NCBI GenBank assembly: GCA_009760885.1
Contig: CM019709.1
Span: 34,372,126 to 34,436,125 of the forward strand
Source of the DNA: Achatina immaculata
Lineage: Eukaryota; Mollusca; Gastropoda; Stylommatophora; Achatinidae
Direction of reading: 5' to 3'
Length of the DNA: 64,000 nt
Part shown: positions 30,273-42,011 of the stretch, one piece after another
How positions within the stretch are numbered: the first letter of the stretch is position 1
Layout: the number at the start of each line of letters is the position of its first letter
Translations under genes and position numbers: made by a program
The notes under the pieces: model-generated
The model's input: the letters and a program-made list of their open reading frames with translations, nothing else
What the model was told of the DNA's origin: nothing
The model's database searches: none

Positions 30273-32039
30273 CCCCTCTCCCCCCCCCCCCCTTTCCTCT
30301 CACCCGAAACTTCCGCTAGATGTAACCATTTCTATCTTTGTATTTCACTTCTGAAGTACGAAGATTATCAGACTTCCCCCCAGTTTTCCTCGGTGGTTGG
30401 CAACCTTTCCCTCCCACCCCCCCCCCCCAAACACTTCAAAGTGACCTTCACATTGATAATCTTCTCCACCGAACGCAAAGAGATTGCTCTCCCGCCGCAG
30501 TTAACGTTGTTCCGGCATCCACACTAAGGAGGTGTGAGTGCTCTTGAGCCGGGAGCATACGCCATGAGCATACGCCGTGAGTAACAAACAAAAAGGGAGG
30601 GGGGGGGGAGCCTACAAATTCAAGAATCGATCAAGAACTGGGGCGGGAGCCGGGACATATTTCTATACCAGAAGTTACCAACTCGGAAGTTTTCTAAAGC
30701 GATGAAGTGAATTATACCCTACTTGGCAGCGCTAAGTGTTTCCCATCGTGGGCTCTACGCCCCACAGAGTGGCAATTTTAAATTTTTTTTTGGGGGGGGG
30801 GGGAAATTAGGATATATTTCTACTGTACTTTTTCGGAATTTGGTTGACTATTATGCAGAAGAGGAGGAGGGCGGGAGGCCGAATCAAAATCTTGAAGGCG
30901 TTGAGGTGGGGCATGATCCAAAGAAAGGTTGGGAAACACTGATTGAAAATATAAAAATTTTATAGTTAGTGTGGTATTCTGTGCCTGTTTGTTCCTACAA
31001 GATGGACACCAAAAGAGTTAAGTGTTTAATTTTTCATCTATTTTTTCCTGTTTCTTTTTTTTTTTTTTAAATCTGTTGTACTCTTTTCGGTATGTGCTCC
31101 TTGAAAAGGGCATTTGCTGAAATATTGGACTGTTGTATATTCTTCAATTATACGTGTTCATCTTACTTTTCTTCCTCTGTCATTCCTAGACCACTTTCTT
31201 TGCTCCTTCTGTCTTTTTTTTTGGTGGTAAAACTGAACAAAACGCTTTTAACTACATTTATATGTTTAAAATATGTTATCGCGTGCATGCATATGCCGTA
31301 AATGTGTTATAACATAATGGCAGTACAAGCAAACATTAACAGTCGGCAAACATATGCTGTCAATATTAACGTGCCTTATGTATATTTATTTTGCCTATTT
31401 TGCCTTCACCAGCTGTACTTTAGAATCAATTAGGCTGTTACGAGTTATTAGGTTATTAGGTCTAGCCAGCCAGAACTGGTCAAGACCATGTTACACTTTC
31501 TCTTTTATTGCTGCTAGTAACATACTCAGCCTAAGTTAGACCTGGACAGGGCTTGCCTTCGTCCCCACCCCTCCCCCACCCTCACGGGTGGTGGAATCAG
31601 CAAAGAAGCGTTGCTGTTTGGACACCCGCCATATTTTCAAATTGGCCTACGCGACCTTTCTCGTTTTTCGCCGTAGTTGGCAACCCTCATCACTTACTGC
31701 CTCGTTACTTTATTCCCAAATTCGATACAGCGCCTTCTTCCCTTCCCCCCCCCCCCAACCCCACCCCTTTTTTCAAAGTCTCCACGGCGTCGCCCGCTAA
31801 AGACATCCTAGTTCCAGGGATGTAAAACGGCGCCTTCTGTAGCTCAGACACGTAAACTCAATTTCACTGCGCTCATTTCTACGGGAGCACCTGCTTATTT
31901 CGGGTGTACAGCCATGCGTGGATCCTGACCAGCAATGTTTAGTCGTCCTGGAACAAAACTGGGAATAATTATACACACAGAGACACTAATAGACAAAGAC
32001 ATAAACACACAAAGGCACTAGCATACTAAGTCATAGGCG
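30273..32039. other. Unassigned sequence with poly-C/poly-G runs
   Basis: C runs lie at about 30282, 30417 and 31745 and G runs at about 30600 and 30790. The interval 30730-30942 ends in AAGGTTGGGAAACACTG, which looks like a hAT terminus, but its 5' end (AAGTGTTTCCCA) is only a partial partner. No gene recognised. Confidence 0.4.
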
Positions 32040-32050
32040 TATAAAGGCAC

Positions 32051-32214
32051 AGGGGAACAGAAGTAAGGGTAGACCAAAAGAGACATGGAGAAGAACAACA
32101 GAGAGGATGATGAGCAATAGAGGGCTCACCTGGGCAAGAGCAGAAAAAAAAGCCAAAGGACAGGCATTTGTGGAAAACCCTTGCGGAAGCCTCGTGTGCC
32201 CTGGGCACTTAAGG

Positions 32215-32274
<60 letters not shown>
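32051..32274 (+). mobile_element. LINE family B insertion B3, probable 11-bp target-site duplication
   Basis: Family B 3' end in the plus orientation, from AGGGGAACAGAAGTAAGGGT to CCTGGGCACTTAAGGTTCAG, then a GA tract of about 28 units. TATAAAGGCAC lies at 32040-32050 and 32275-32285. Similar words occur in the flanking CACTAA array, so the duplication is slightly less certain here. Confidence 0.88.
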
Positions 32275-32276
<2 letters not shown>

Positions 32277-32285
32277 TAAAGGCAC

Positions 32286-32520
32286 TAACACACACAGACA
32301 CTAACATATTAAGACATAGCATATAAAGGCACTAACACACAAAGACACTAACATACAAAGACATAAACACACAAGGACACTAATAGACAAGACATAAACA
32401 CACAAAGACACTAACAAATTAAGACATAAGCATATAAAGGCACTAACACACAAAGACACTAACATACAAAGACATTAACACACACAAAGACACTAGCAGG
32501 CAAAGACACAAACACATCCA
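32286..32520. repeat. Degenerate CACTAA/GACATAA tandem array
   Basis: Variable 17-40 bp units such as GGCACTAACACACAAAGAC and ACTAACATACAAAGACATAA. The array appears to extend to the left of B3 (31978-32050), so B3 landed inside it. Confidence 0.75.
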
Positions 32521-32779
32521 GCCGCTGTTAATGACGCACGTTTTATATAGGCAAGGGCGCACGATGACTGATCCTCAAAGGCAGGTAAGAATACAGGTGC
32601 CTGCACTGCGCAGCGCCTCCAACAATCTATATAGATGTAGTTTTTTGGTCTTAAACACAGTGTGTCAGATACCCAAGGCAGTATAGGGACTATGGTTTCT
32701 TATATTAGCGTACCTGGGAGTTGTCACCTAGCAAAGTCTTATGTTGTAACGACTGAACTTGTAAAACACTATCACGGAA

Positions 32780-33145
32780 TGTACCTTTCCAGCGCTGCTG
32801 TCAAAGATTATACCATTCCAGGACTGTTGTCAAAGACTATACCTTTCCAAACACTGTTGTCAAAGACTATACCCAACACTGTTGTCAAAAGATTGTACCT
32901 TTCCATAACTGTTGTCAAAGATTATACCCTTCCAACACTGAGGCAAAAGAGTGCACCTTTTCAACACTGTGTCAGATATTGCACCTTTCCAACGATGTGT
33001 CGGATATTGTACCTTTCCAATGGTGTGTCGGATATTGTACCCTTCTAACGCTGTGTCAGATGTTGCACTTTTCCAATGGTGTGTGGGATATTGTACCTTC
33101 CCAACTCTATGTCGGATAATGTACCCTTTCTATACTGTGTCAAAA
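32780..33145. repeat. About 29-bp degenerate tandem repeat, about 12 units
   Basis: Units such as ACCTTTCCAACACTGTTGTC with AAAGACTAT grade into GTGTCAGATATTGCACCTTT. The two variants form the left and right halves. Confidence 0.85.
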
Positions 33146-33419
33146 TTTAATGTCACAAGAACTTCTCGAAATAAAATCCTGTTACTAATTATATGCAAAC
33201 AGTTGTTATTTCTTGAAGTTTGGTCAACTTTCGTGCGTAATTTCTCTTAATTAAGACAACTTTGCCACAAGAAATTACAAAACCAGAAACAAATTTAACA
33301 TCCAAACAAAAAACAAAACAAAACAAAAAAACCCAAAGTTTTAAACCCACTGCATGTTTTAAGAAGTCTATATGAAAAAACATGACAGGAAAATGGCACA
33401 AGAGGCTGATGACATGAAG

Positions 33420-33757
33420 TTAGACAAAGTTGGTGAAGATGTTGATGATGACTGGGGGATTGTGGGCAGTGGGGGATGGGGGTTGTGAAGATGTTGATGA
33501 TGATATGCATTTATGATGATGATGACCTAGGCGGTGGGGGGTAGGGGTTGTGAAGATGTTGATGATGATATGCATTTATGATGATGATGACCTGGGCAGT
33601 GGGGGGTAGGGGTTGTGAAGATGTTGATGATGATATGCATTTATGATGATGATGACCTGGGCAGTGGGGGGTAGGGGTTGTGAAGATGTTGATGATGATA
33701 TGCATTTATGATGATGATGACCTGGGCGGGGGGTGGTGGGTCGTTGTGAAGATGTTG
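33420..33757. repeat. 65-bp minisatellite, 5 units
   Basis: Units contain GTGAAGATGTTGATGATGAT, ATGCATTTATGATGATGATG and ACCTGGGCAGTGGGG. The period is 65 bp (33485, 33550, 33615, 33680). The last unit runs into the start of family F copy F3. A second array of about three units lies at 35260-35490 in the duplicated segment. Confidence 0.93.
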
Positions 33758-34175
33758 CCCGATATGGCAGTCAAAGGCTCATAGCTGACATGCCGGCGTC
33801 AGGGTTGGGCGAATCAGAGCCGACCAAAACCCTGCCTGGCTTCTCCTCTGATACTCAACCCCCCCTCCCCCCACCCCAGTAACAGATCTAGCCGGGCTTA
33901 ATGGAGCAGGGATCACCGTAGTTCACCATGGCGGTGGAATCTGTTGTCGAACCACTGCACACCACCCCCAACCCCACACCCCCGACTCCTCCGCCATCTG
34001 CTTCTTTGTTGACCGCACCCGGCAACAGAACATACAGCTTCCAAGCCGGCACGACGCTGCCCCTGCCTCAACATCGTCACAGCAACGGCTGCAAAAAAAA
34101 AACACCACGTTCCCAGTTCCACAGAGACAAAAGAAGAAGATGATGATAATGATGATGATGATAAGAGGCTAGGAG
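33757..34175 (+). mobile_element. Family F retroposon, copy F3
   Basis: Landmarks: CCCGATATGGCAGTCAAAGG, GCCGACCAAAACCCTGCC, AGTAACAGATCTAGCCGGGC and, at the end, ACAGCAACGGCTGCAAAAAA. The tail is AAGAAGATGATGATAATGAT. Confidence 0.85.
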
Positions 34176-34179
34176 GGGA

Positions 34180-35140
34180 AGAAAAACAAACAGCGATACA
34201 ATTAGAAACAAAAAAAAAAATGCTAGATAAGATTCGAGAGAAGATGGAGAACGGCACGGTTTTTTTGGCCAGATTTTTTCCCCCTTCAGCATAAATATCT
34301 TGGCCGCGATCATAAAACAGCTTAGAAGCAGGAGATCTAGCCTACAGAACGCAAAACCAACCTGGTAATGATGAAGCAGGAACCAGCTAATAAGGAAAAA
34401 AAAATACACACACCATTATTAAATATGCCACGTAAGAGAATTTAAAAAAACAAAACAAAACAAAACAAACCCTAAACACAAAAGGCTCACAGTAATTCAG
34501 AAATAACCCTTATCTTCAGGCAAATCTTTTACACATGGCATATGTTTACTTGTAACGTAAATATTCCCTATTGAAACGTAACCCCAGAAAGCAGGCACGA
34601 AATAACCCAGGTATCAAGCAGCCAACCTGGTTCGTCTAGTCTGTTAGTCCGCCAGTATTATATAGACTAGCGGAACTGTCAAGGACTATTTGACCCTCTG
34701 ACATAGATAGTCTTAACCTCAGGTACCGCACGAGTCTATGCTCAGGAAGGGTTACACCGTCAGTTAAGATATGACAGGAATGTTGAAGCCAGACTTCTAC
34801 CTACATCACCTGGCCCCTCTCTCTGACCAGGTATTTAAATTTACGGCAGGGGCTAATTAAGGGAACTTTTTTTTTCGCCGCGGAGGAAGACAAAATATAC
34901 CTTCCAAACATCTAGAAAGACGGGCTGAATATGCTCTCAATTGCTCGCATGCACATGCACGAACATTTTCAAGACAGATGTACATGCACAGCCACTAGAT
35001 ACTAGCGCTCCGAGTTTGAGGCTCACTGCACAACCCCCCCCCCCCAACCCCCGGGGCTCTGACCCCTCCTCCCCTAAACCTCCTACCTTATCCTCGAACC
35101 GAAAGGTGAGAGCTCGTCACTATTTGTGGGGGCGGGGGGA
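34180..35140. other. Unassigned sequence inside duplication 1
   Basis: No gene recognised in about 1 kb, repeated at 35910-36870. It contains AAAAC runs and a poly-C run at about 35034. Conservation between copies reflects recent duplication, not constraint. Confidence 0.5.
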
Positions 35141-35488
35141 TCATTACTCTCAGACTACTAGTATTAGGAGTCCGTTACTATCTAGCGGACACGATTGCTC
35201 TCAGCCTACCAGTATTAAGAGGCTGTTACTATCTGGCGGACATGATTGCTCTCACCTGGGCGGGGGGTGGTGGGGTCGTTGTGAAGATGTTGATGATGAT
35301 ATGCATTTATGATGATGATGACCTGGGCAGTGGGGGGTAGGGGTTGTGAAGATGTTGATGATGATATGCATTTATGATGATGATGACCTGGGCAGTGGGG
35401 GGTAGGGGTTGTGAAGATGTTGATGATGATATGCATTTATGATGATGATGACCTGGGCGGGGGGTGGTGGGGTCGTTGTGAAGATGTT

Positions 35489-35906
35489 GCCCGATATGGC
35501 AGTCAAAGGCTCATAGCTGACATGCCGGCGTCAGGGTTGGGCGAATCAGAGCCGACCAAAACCCTGCCTGGCTTCTCCTCTGATACTCAACCCCCCTCCC
35601 CCCACCCCAGTAACAGATCTAGCCGGGCTTAATGGAGCAGGGATCACCGTAGTTCACCATGGCGGTGGAATCTGTTGTCGAACCACTGCACACCACCCCC
35701 AACCCCACACCCCCGACTCCTCCGCCATCTGCTTCTTTGTTGACCGCACCCGGCAACAGAACATACAGCTTCCAAGCCGGCACGACGCTGCCCCTGCCTC
35801 AACATCGTCACAGCAACGGCTGCAAAAAAAAAACACCACGTTCCCAGTTCCACAGAGACAAAAGAAGAAGATGATGATAATGATGATGATGATAAGAGGC
35901 TAGGAG
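35489..35906 (+). mobile_element. Family F retroposon, copy F4 (duplicate of F3)
   Basis: Same sequence as F3, created by tandem duplication 1 and not by independent insertion. Confidence 0.85.
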
Positions 35907-36869
35907 GGGAAGAAAAACAAACAGCGATACAATTAGAAACAAAAAAAAAAATGCTAGATAAGATTCGAGAGAAGATGGAGAACGGCACGGTTTTTTTGGC
36001 CAGATTTTTTCCCCCTTCAGCATAAATATCTTGGCCGCGATCATAAAACAGCTTAGAAGCAGGAGATCTAGCCTACAGAACGCAAAACCAACCTGGTAAT
36101 GATGAAGCAGGAACCAGCTAATAAGGAAAAAAAAATACACACACCATTATTAAATATGCCACGTAAGAGAATTTAAAAAAACAAAACAAAACAAAACAAA
36201 CCCTAAACACAAAAGGCTCACAGTAATTCAGAAATAACCCTTATCTTCAGGCAAATCTTTTACACATGGCATATGTTTACTTGTAACGTAAATATTCCCT
36301 ATTGAAACGTAACCCCAGAAAGCAGGCACGAAATAACCCAGGTATCAAGCAGCCAACCTGGTTCGTCTAGTCTGTTAGTCCGCCAGTATTATATAGACTA
36401 GCGGAACTGTCAAGGACTATTTGACCCTCTGACATAGATAGTCTTAACCTCAGGTACCGCACGAGTCTATGCTCAGGAAGGGTTACACCGTCAGTTAAGA
36501 TATGACAGGAATGTTGAAGCCAGACTTCTACCTACATCACCTGGCCCCTCTCTCTGACCAGGTATTTAAATTTACGGCAGGGACTAATTAAGGGAACTTT
36601 TTTTTTCGCCGCGGAGGAAGACAAAATATACCTTCCAAACATCTAGAAAGACGGGCTGAATATGCTCTCAATTGCTCGCATGCACATGCACGAACATTTT
36701 CAAGACAGATGTACATGCACAGCCACTAGATACTAGCGCTCCGAGTTTGAGGCTCACTGCACAACCCCCCCCCCCCCAACCCCCGGGGCTCTGACCCCTC
36801 CCTCCCCTAAACCTCCTACCTTATCCTCGAACCGAAAGGTGAGAGCTCGTCACTATTTGTGGGGGCGGG

Positions 36870-38090
36870 GGGATCATTACTCTCAGACTACTAGTATTAG
36901 GAGTCCGTTACTATCTAGCGGACACGATTGCTCTCAGCCTACCAGTATTAAGAGGCTGTTACTATCTGGCGGACATGATTGCTCTCAGCCTACCAGTATT
37001 AAGAGGCTGTTACTATCTGGCGGACATGATTGCTCTCAGACTACCAGTATTAAGAGGCTGTTACTATCTGGCGGACATGATTGCTCTCAGACTACCAGTA
37101 TTAAGAGACCGTCGCTATTTGATGGACATGATTGCTCTCAGACTACCAGTATTAAAAGACCGTCGCTATCTGATGGACATGATTACTCTCAGGCTACTAG
37201 TATTAAGAGACCGTCGCTGTCTGATGGACATGATTGCTCTCAGATTACCAGTATTAAGAGACCGTTACTATCTGGCGGACATGATTGCTCTCAGACTACC
37301 AATATTAAGAGACCGTCACTATCTGGTGGACATGATTGCTCTCAGTCTACCAGTATTAAGAGACCGTCACTATCTGGTGGACATGATTGCTCTCAGTCTA
37401 CCAGTATTAAGAGTCCGTCGCTATCTGGTGGACATGATTGCTCTCAGATTACCAGTATTAAGAGACCGTCACTATCTGGTGGACATGATTGCTCTCAGTC
37501 TACCAGTATTAAGAGTCCGTCGCTATCTGGTGGACATGATTGCTCTCAGATTACCAGTATTAAGAGACCGTCACTATCTGGTGGACATGATTGCTCTCAG
37601 ATTACCAGTATTAAGAGACCGTCGCTGTCTGATGGACATGATTGCTCTCAGACTACCAGTATTAAGAGACCGTCACTATCTGGCGGACATGATTGCTCTC
37701 AGACTACCAGTATTAAGAGACCGTTACTATCTGGCGGACATGATTGCTCTCAGACTACCAGTATTAAGAGACCGTCACTATCTGGCGGACATGATTGCTC
37801 TCAGACTACCAGTATTAAGAGACCGTCACTATCTGGCGGACATGATTGCTCTCAGACTACCAGTATTAAGTGACCGTTACTATCTGGCGGACATGATTGC
37901 TCTCAGACTACCAGTATTAAGAGACCGTCACTATCTGGCGGACATGATTGCTCTCAGACTACCAGTATTAAGAGACCGTCACTATCTGGCGGACATGATT
38001 GCTCTCAGACTACCAGTATTAAGAGACCATTACTATCTGGTGGACATGATTGCTCTCAGTCTACCAGTATTAAGAGTCCGTCGCTATCAA
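36870..38090. repeat. 51-bp minisatellite, 23-24 units
   Basis: The consensus is GACATGATTGCTCTCAGACT, ACCAGTATTAAGAGACCGTC, ACTATCTGGCG. Exact 51-bp spacing is kept from 36921 to 38043. Two plus-strand frames stay open throughout with 17-residue periods (DCSQTTSIKRPSLSGGH and MIALRLPVLRDRHYLAD). No stop interrupts them because 51 is a multiple of three. Unit variants (T or C at GTC/GTT ACTATC, GGCGG or GGTGG) form local blocks of two or three units, a sign of recent unequal exchange or slippage. About 2.5 units are also present at 35140-35257. Confidence 0.96.
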
Positions 38091-38204
38091 CGCATCGGTT
38101 TTGCTGTAGGAAGGTACTCTTTCTCAACCTCTTATGCCACCGCGGAAACTTGGTATTAAAAATATTTCTCACCATTCATGGATGATGAAGACGCTGTCCA
38201 TTTT

Positions 38205-38695
38205 GGGACAAGATGGGTCCATCCCCAAACCCCAGCCCGTCAAGAATGTCAGGAGACCGAAACTCTTGCCTAACGGGGGTTAAGGGCGACGAAAAAAAAA
38301 ACCACTGTCTGATCTGGCTGTCAGCGAGCCGTGGCTGACAGGATGGTGTCAGGGTTGGCGGACCATAGCCAGCCGAATACCATGTCCCACCTTTCTGGTT
38401 TAACTCTTCCCCTCCCTCTTAAAAGTACAATAACGGGGGACAGTGATGCCATAGTCTCCATGGTGGTGCAGTCTGCTAAAGAAGTATTGCATACCCCGCC
38501 CTCCCCCCTGTACTTTTTAGCTCCCCTTACGGACCGAAAAAAGGGGGCCCAGACTCGCTCACAATCCGACACACATCACCACAGCATCGGCTGCAAAAGA
38601 ACACAAACTCGCTGTTCCAGGGGAGAGTGAAGAAGAAGAAGAAGAGGAAGAAGAAGAAGAAGAATAAGAAGAAGAAGAAGAAGAAGAAGATGGGG
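38205..38695 (+). mobile_element. Family F retroposon, copy F5 (longest 5' end)
   Basis: Extends about 100 bp further 5' than F1, sharing AAGAATGTCAGGAG with F6. Body landmarks are TGTCTGATCTGGCTGTCAGC, GTCAGGGTTGGCGGACCATA, GTCTGCTAAAGAAGTATTGC and CATCGGCTGCAAAAGAACAC. It ends in a long GAA tail (38628-38690). Confidence 0.85.
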
Positions 38696-39124
38696 AGGGG
38701 TGAGAAAAAAGAGAAGAAGATGGGGCTACTTGAAGCCCCTTATTACTGAGAAACCACCACTAGTAGCAGCGCACAACAGCACGAGATAATACCCACGTGC
38801 AGTCCAACACTACTGAGGCGAAGTAGGTGGGGGGAGGGAGGGGAGGGTGTCCATCATTATTATAATAAGTAGTCTGAATCCCAGTATAAGTGAGTGATTA
38901 ACTGTAGGAGTCTATGCCATTAGCATCGACTGTATCAAGCACAAGGGGCCCTTTTCAAGCACGCAGACTTGGAGATTATTATTATTATTATTATGGAGAT
39001 CATGCTTCTCCATCTTGTGCGGTCCTTGGTGTTTGCTTTTCTTTTCTCCGTGGCGCTTGGTCAGTCCAGTGAGATTTTTTTTTCTCTTGGCTTCCTCTCT
39101 TCCCTTTTCTCCCTGGAATTTTCC
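38696..39124. other. Unassigned sequence
   Basis: Contains a short TTA tract at 38976-38993. No gene recognised. Confidence 0.5.
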
Positions 39125-39265
39125 AGTCATTAACTAGGTTCTTTAACTTCTGTCTTCTCATAACATGTCCAAGTTCTCTAACTTTTGTCTTCTCATGACA
39201 TTATCCAAGTTCTCTAACTTCTGTCTTCTCATGACATTATCCAAGTTCTCTAACTTCTGTCTTCT
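39125..39265. repeat. 36-bp tandem repeat, about 4 units
   Basis: Units are TCTCTAACTTCTGTCTTCTC followed by ATGACATTATCCAAGT. The array ends exactly at the tetranucleotide tail of LINE A7. Confidence 0.9.
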
Positions 39266-39585
39266 CATTCATTCATTCATTCATTCATTCATTCATTTGC
39301 ATGTCCCTTGCGGAACTTTGCCTCCCTAACAGCACTCCTGTAGGCCTCTCGGTTGTGAGCAAGATGGCCTGCTGTTGATGCGTCCATTCGCAAATAGTCA
39401 ACCATGTCTTGCAGCCATCTTCGCCTTGGTCTTCCTCTCTTTCTTTTTCCCATTATGTACCCTTCCAAGGTGGTCTTCTCTAAACTCTCAAGACGTTTAA
39501 TGTGTTCAGAATATTTAAGTTTTCTCTGTTTAATGTTCATTACCAGCCAATCTTCTTCAATGTTAAGTTATTGTAGTATGGATCT
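39266..39585 (-). mobile_element. LINE family A 3' fragment A7
   Basis: The minus-strand frame reads LEKTTLEGYIMGKRKRGRPR and LAHNREAYRSAVREAKF. The tail is ATGA on the minus strand (ATTC units at 39265-39296 on the plus strand). The 5' limit is close to 39583, next to a CTT microsatellite. Confidence 0.88.
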
Positions 39586-39875
39586 TCTTCTTCTTCTTCT
39601 TCGTTCACTTCTACCACCAAAAACCGCACTGTGATCCTACTGAATTCACGCCTGTGGTCCTCGTTAGGTCCCATGGTCCCTTGTGTGGTCCAAAATAGAC
39701 CACACGAGATCCACGAAAGGACCACAAGGGGTTCAGAGTATCACAGTGCTTTAGCCTGTATTCTTGGTGGGTCTCGGAAGCGGGATTGCGTGACACCGTG
39801 GTTTTCATTGCACCAGTTTAGTCTAGGGTTGGACTTTCTCACCGGAAGACCTCGACGTGTTTAGGATATCAGTGC

Positions 39876-40645
39876 TGTTCATTCCTTTGCATGTCCCTTG
39901 CGGAACTTTGCCTCCCAAACAGCACTCCTGTAGGCCTCTCGGTTGTGAGCAAGATGGCCTGCTGCTGCTGCATCCATTTCCAGATCATCAACGATGTCTT
40001 GCAGCCATCTTCGTTTCGGTCTTCCTCTTTTTCTTTTTCCCATTATGTATCCTTCCAATACGGTCTTCTCTAAATTATCATGACGTTTAATGTGGCCAAA
40101 ATATTTCAGTTTTCTCTCTTTAATCCTCTTTACTAGCCAGCCTTCTTCAATATTAAGCTCTTGTAGTATAGATATATTTGTTCTTTTTTGTGTCCACGAT
40201 ATTTGGAGAACTCTTCTATAGCATTTACATTCAAAGGCATTTATGTGCTTCTCAGCTGTTTTGTTAAGTGTCCAGGTCTCACAGGCATATGTTGCGATGG
40301 GAAAGATGCATGCCCTTAAAAATCTTATTTTTGTGGTTCTGTCTGCTCCTCTCCACAGATTCTTTATTTGTTTTACTTTCTGAAGAGCAATAGATGTCCT
40401 CCTTTTAATTTCCCTCATTGTATCTCCATTATTAGTTAGTAGTGATCCAAGATATTCAAAACTCTCCACTTCTTCCAGTTTTTCCTCATTGATACATATT
40501 TCAGTTGCCTTGTTTGTTTTGTCAGTTGTCATCACTTTAGTTTTCTTTGCATTAAGATAGAGGTTCTGCTCTTCGCTGTTCTTGCGGACTGACATAATTA
40601 GTTTTTCCAAAAAATCTTATTTTTGTAGTTCTGTCTTTACCCAAA
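39876..40645 (-). pseudogene. LINE family A, longest copy A8 (RT thumb and C-terminal region)
   Basis: The minus-strand frame 39879-40610 encodes 243 residues. They begin after the catalytic FADD and include ESFEYLGSLLTNNGDTMREI, TKIRFLRACIFPIATYACET, ECKCYRRVLQISWTQKRTNI, LKYFGHIKRHDNLEKTVLEG, GKRKRGRPKRRW and LAHNREAYRSAVWEAKFRKG. This is the reference for all family A pieces here. The polymerase core and endonuclease are absent. At the 5' edge a short piece (40611-40645) repeats the segment at 40317-40350, suggesting a rearranged 5' junction. Confidence 0.88.
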
Positions 40646-40980
40646 GTAACGCAGTTTGATTATGTAGCACTTTGTCCGGAAAGTCGAAGTCCGGAAAGAT
40701 TAGGCTACGCCAAATCGAAGTCAATAAGCATAGACAGAAGAAGAATCTGTAGTATCATAAAGGAGTCATTTAGGCCAGATTTGATTATGTAGAAAGCACA
40801 GGCGGTCGACACTGTCTCTAACGAAGTGATCAAGACACCATGAAAGAAAAGTAGTAAGATGACACGCCATGGCTCACGCCGACCAATGAATCGGGAATGA
40901 GGAAAAAAAAACACATTAGTCGTGCATGGCATTAACTTAAAGTAAAAACTGATAAAAAAAGAAGAAATAAATTCGTGAGC

Positions 40981-41640
40981 CTACGTTCACTGTAATCATC
41001 AAGCTTTCCGCTATGGGCGAGTACTTGCCTATGTTGATCTTAATCATCAAGCTTTCCACAATAGACGGGGACGTGCTACGTTGATCATAATCATCAAGCT
41101 ACGCTTTCCACTGGGGACGTGCCTACGTTGAGTGTAATGATCAAGCTTTCCGCTATGGGACGGGTACGTGCCTATATTGATCTTAATCATCAAGCTTTCC
41201 ACTAAGGACGGGGGCATGCTACTTTGATCGTAATCATCAAACTTTCCACTATGGACGGGGACGCACTATGTTGATCGTAATCATCCAGCTAAGCTTTCCA
41301 CTATAGACGGGGACGTGGCTATGTTGATTGTAATCATCCAGCTAAGCTTTTCGCTGTGGACGAGGACGCGCCTATGTTGATTGTAATCATCCAGCTAAGC
41401 TTTTCGCTGTGGACGGGGACGGGCCTATGTTGATTGTAATCATCCAACTAAGCTTTTCGCTGTGGACGGGGACGCGCCTGTGTTGATCGTAATCATGAAG
41501 CTGCTCGCTATGGACGGGGACGTGCCTTTGTTGATCGTAATCATCAAGCCAAGCATTTCGCTGCGGACGGGGACGTGAAACTATTGATCGTAATCATCAA
41601 ACTTTCCCCCACTGATGGAGACGTGCCTACACATCATAAA
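40981..41640. repeat. About 55-bp degenerate minisatellite, about 12 units, present in both copies of duplication 2
   Basis: Units contain GTTGATCGTAATCATCAAGC, TAAGCTTTCCACTATGGACG and GGGACGTGCCTAT. The second copy of the array is at 42690-43345. Confidence 0.9.
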
Positions 41641-41798
41641 ATAGCGGAGGATATCAGATAAAGACATATAAAGATAATCGTATCTCCTTCTTCATTTTTT
41701 GTCTAAGACATACACAAACATAAATGTATCTTCAACCCACGTGCCTGCAACGTAAAACCGGCAAGCAGTGAATGTCCGTCGGGATTCTGCCGGTTTCC

Positions 41799-42011
41799 AA
41801 GATTAGCCTACACTAATTGGCAGATCACATGGGAATTCACGCGATTAATACATTCCTCCTGGCTTACCGAGCAACACCTACTCAGGGTACAGTTAATCTG
41901 GGTTATTCTGAGCCTCGGGATGATATTTTCGTATCCCAAGCCCCCTCCCCCACAACTCCTCTTCAAAGTTTACGAGAAAGAGCAGGAGATCAAATCCGCG
42001 GAGCCATGTAA
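41799..42011 (+). pseudogene. Possible Gypsy-type integrase fragment
   Basis: The frame contains INTFLLAYRATPTQGT, which resembles the conserved LLAYR-TPH-TTG stretch near the end of the integrase core in Gypsy-type LTR elements. Nothing else of an integrase, protease or LTR is visible. The duplicate at 43535-43600 carries an extra G and a short deletion that break the frame. The similarity is short and could be chance. Confidence 0.3.

Larger units (their letters stand above)
33527..36988. repeat. Direct tandem duplication 1, period 1731 bp, near-identical
   Basis: Copy 1 is about 33527-35257 and copy 2 about 35258-36988. Equivalent positions are 1731 bp apart (for example 33913 and 35644). 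Differences seen are mostly homopolymer length, plus GGGGCTAATT versus GGGACTAATT. Each copy has the 65-bp minisatellite, an F element, about 700 bp of unique sequence and the start of the 51-bp minisatellite. The junction near 35257 joins the third 51-bp unit directly to a 65-bp unit. Confidence 0.93.

Noticed and set aside
33913..35988. Identical frames of 114 and 110 residues in two copies, suggesting a conserved gene pair
   Set aside because: The identity comes from the recent 1731-bp tandem duplication, which also preserves non-coding and homopolymer sequence.
36839..38159. Two long overlapping open frames (344 and 394 codons)
   Set aside because: They are translations of a 51-bp minisatellite in two frames, start and stop at array edges, and have no independent coding sign.
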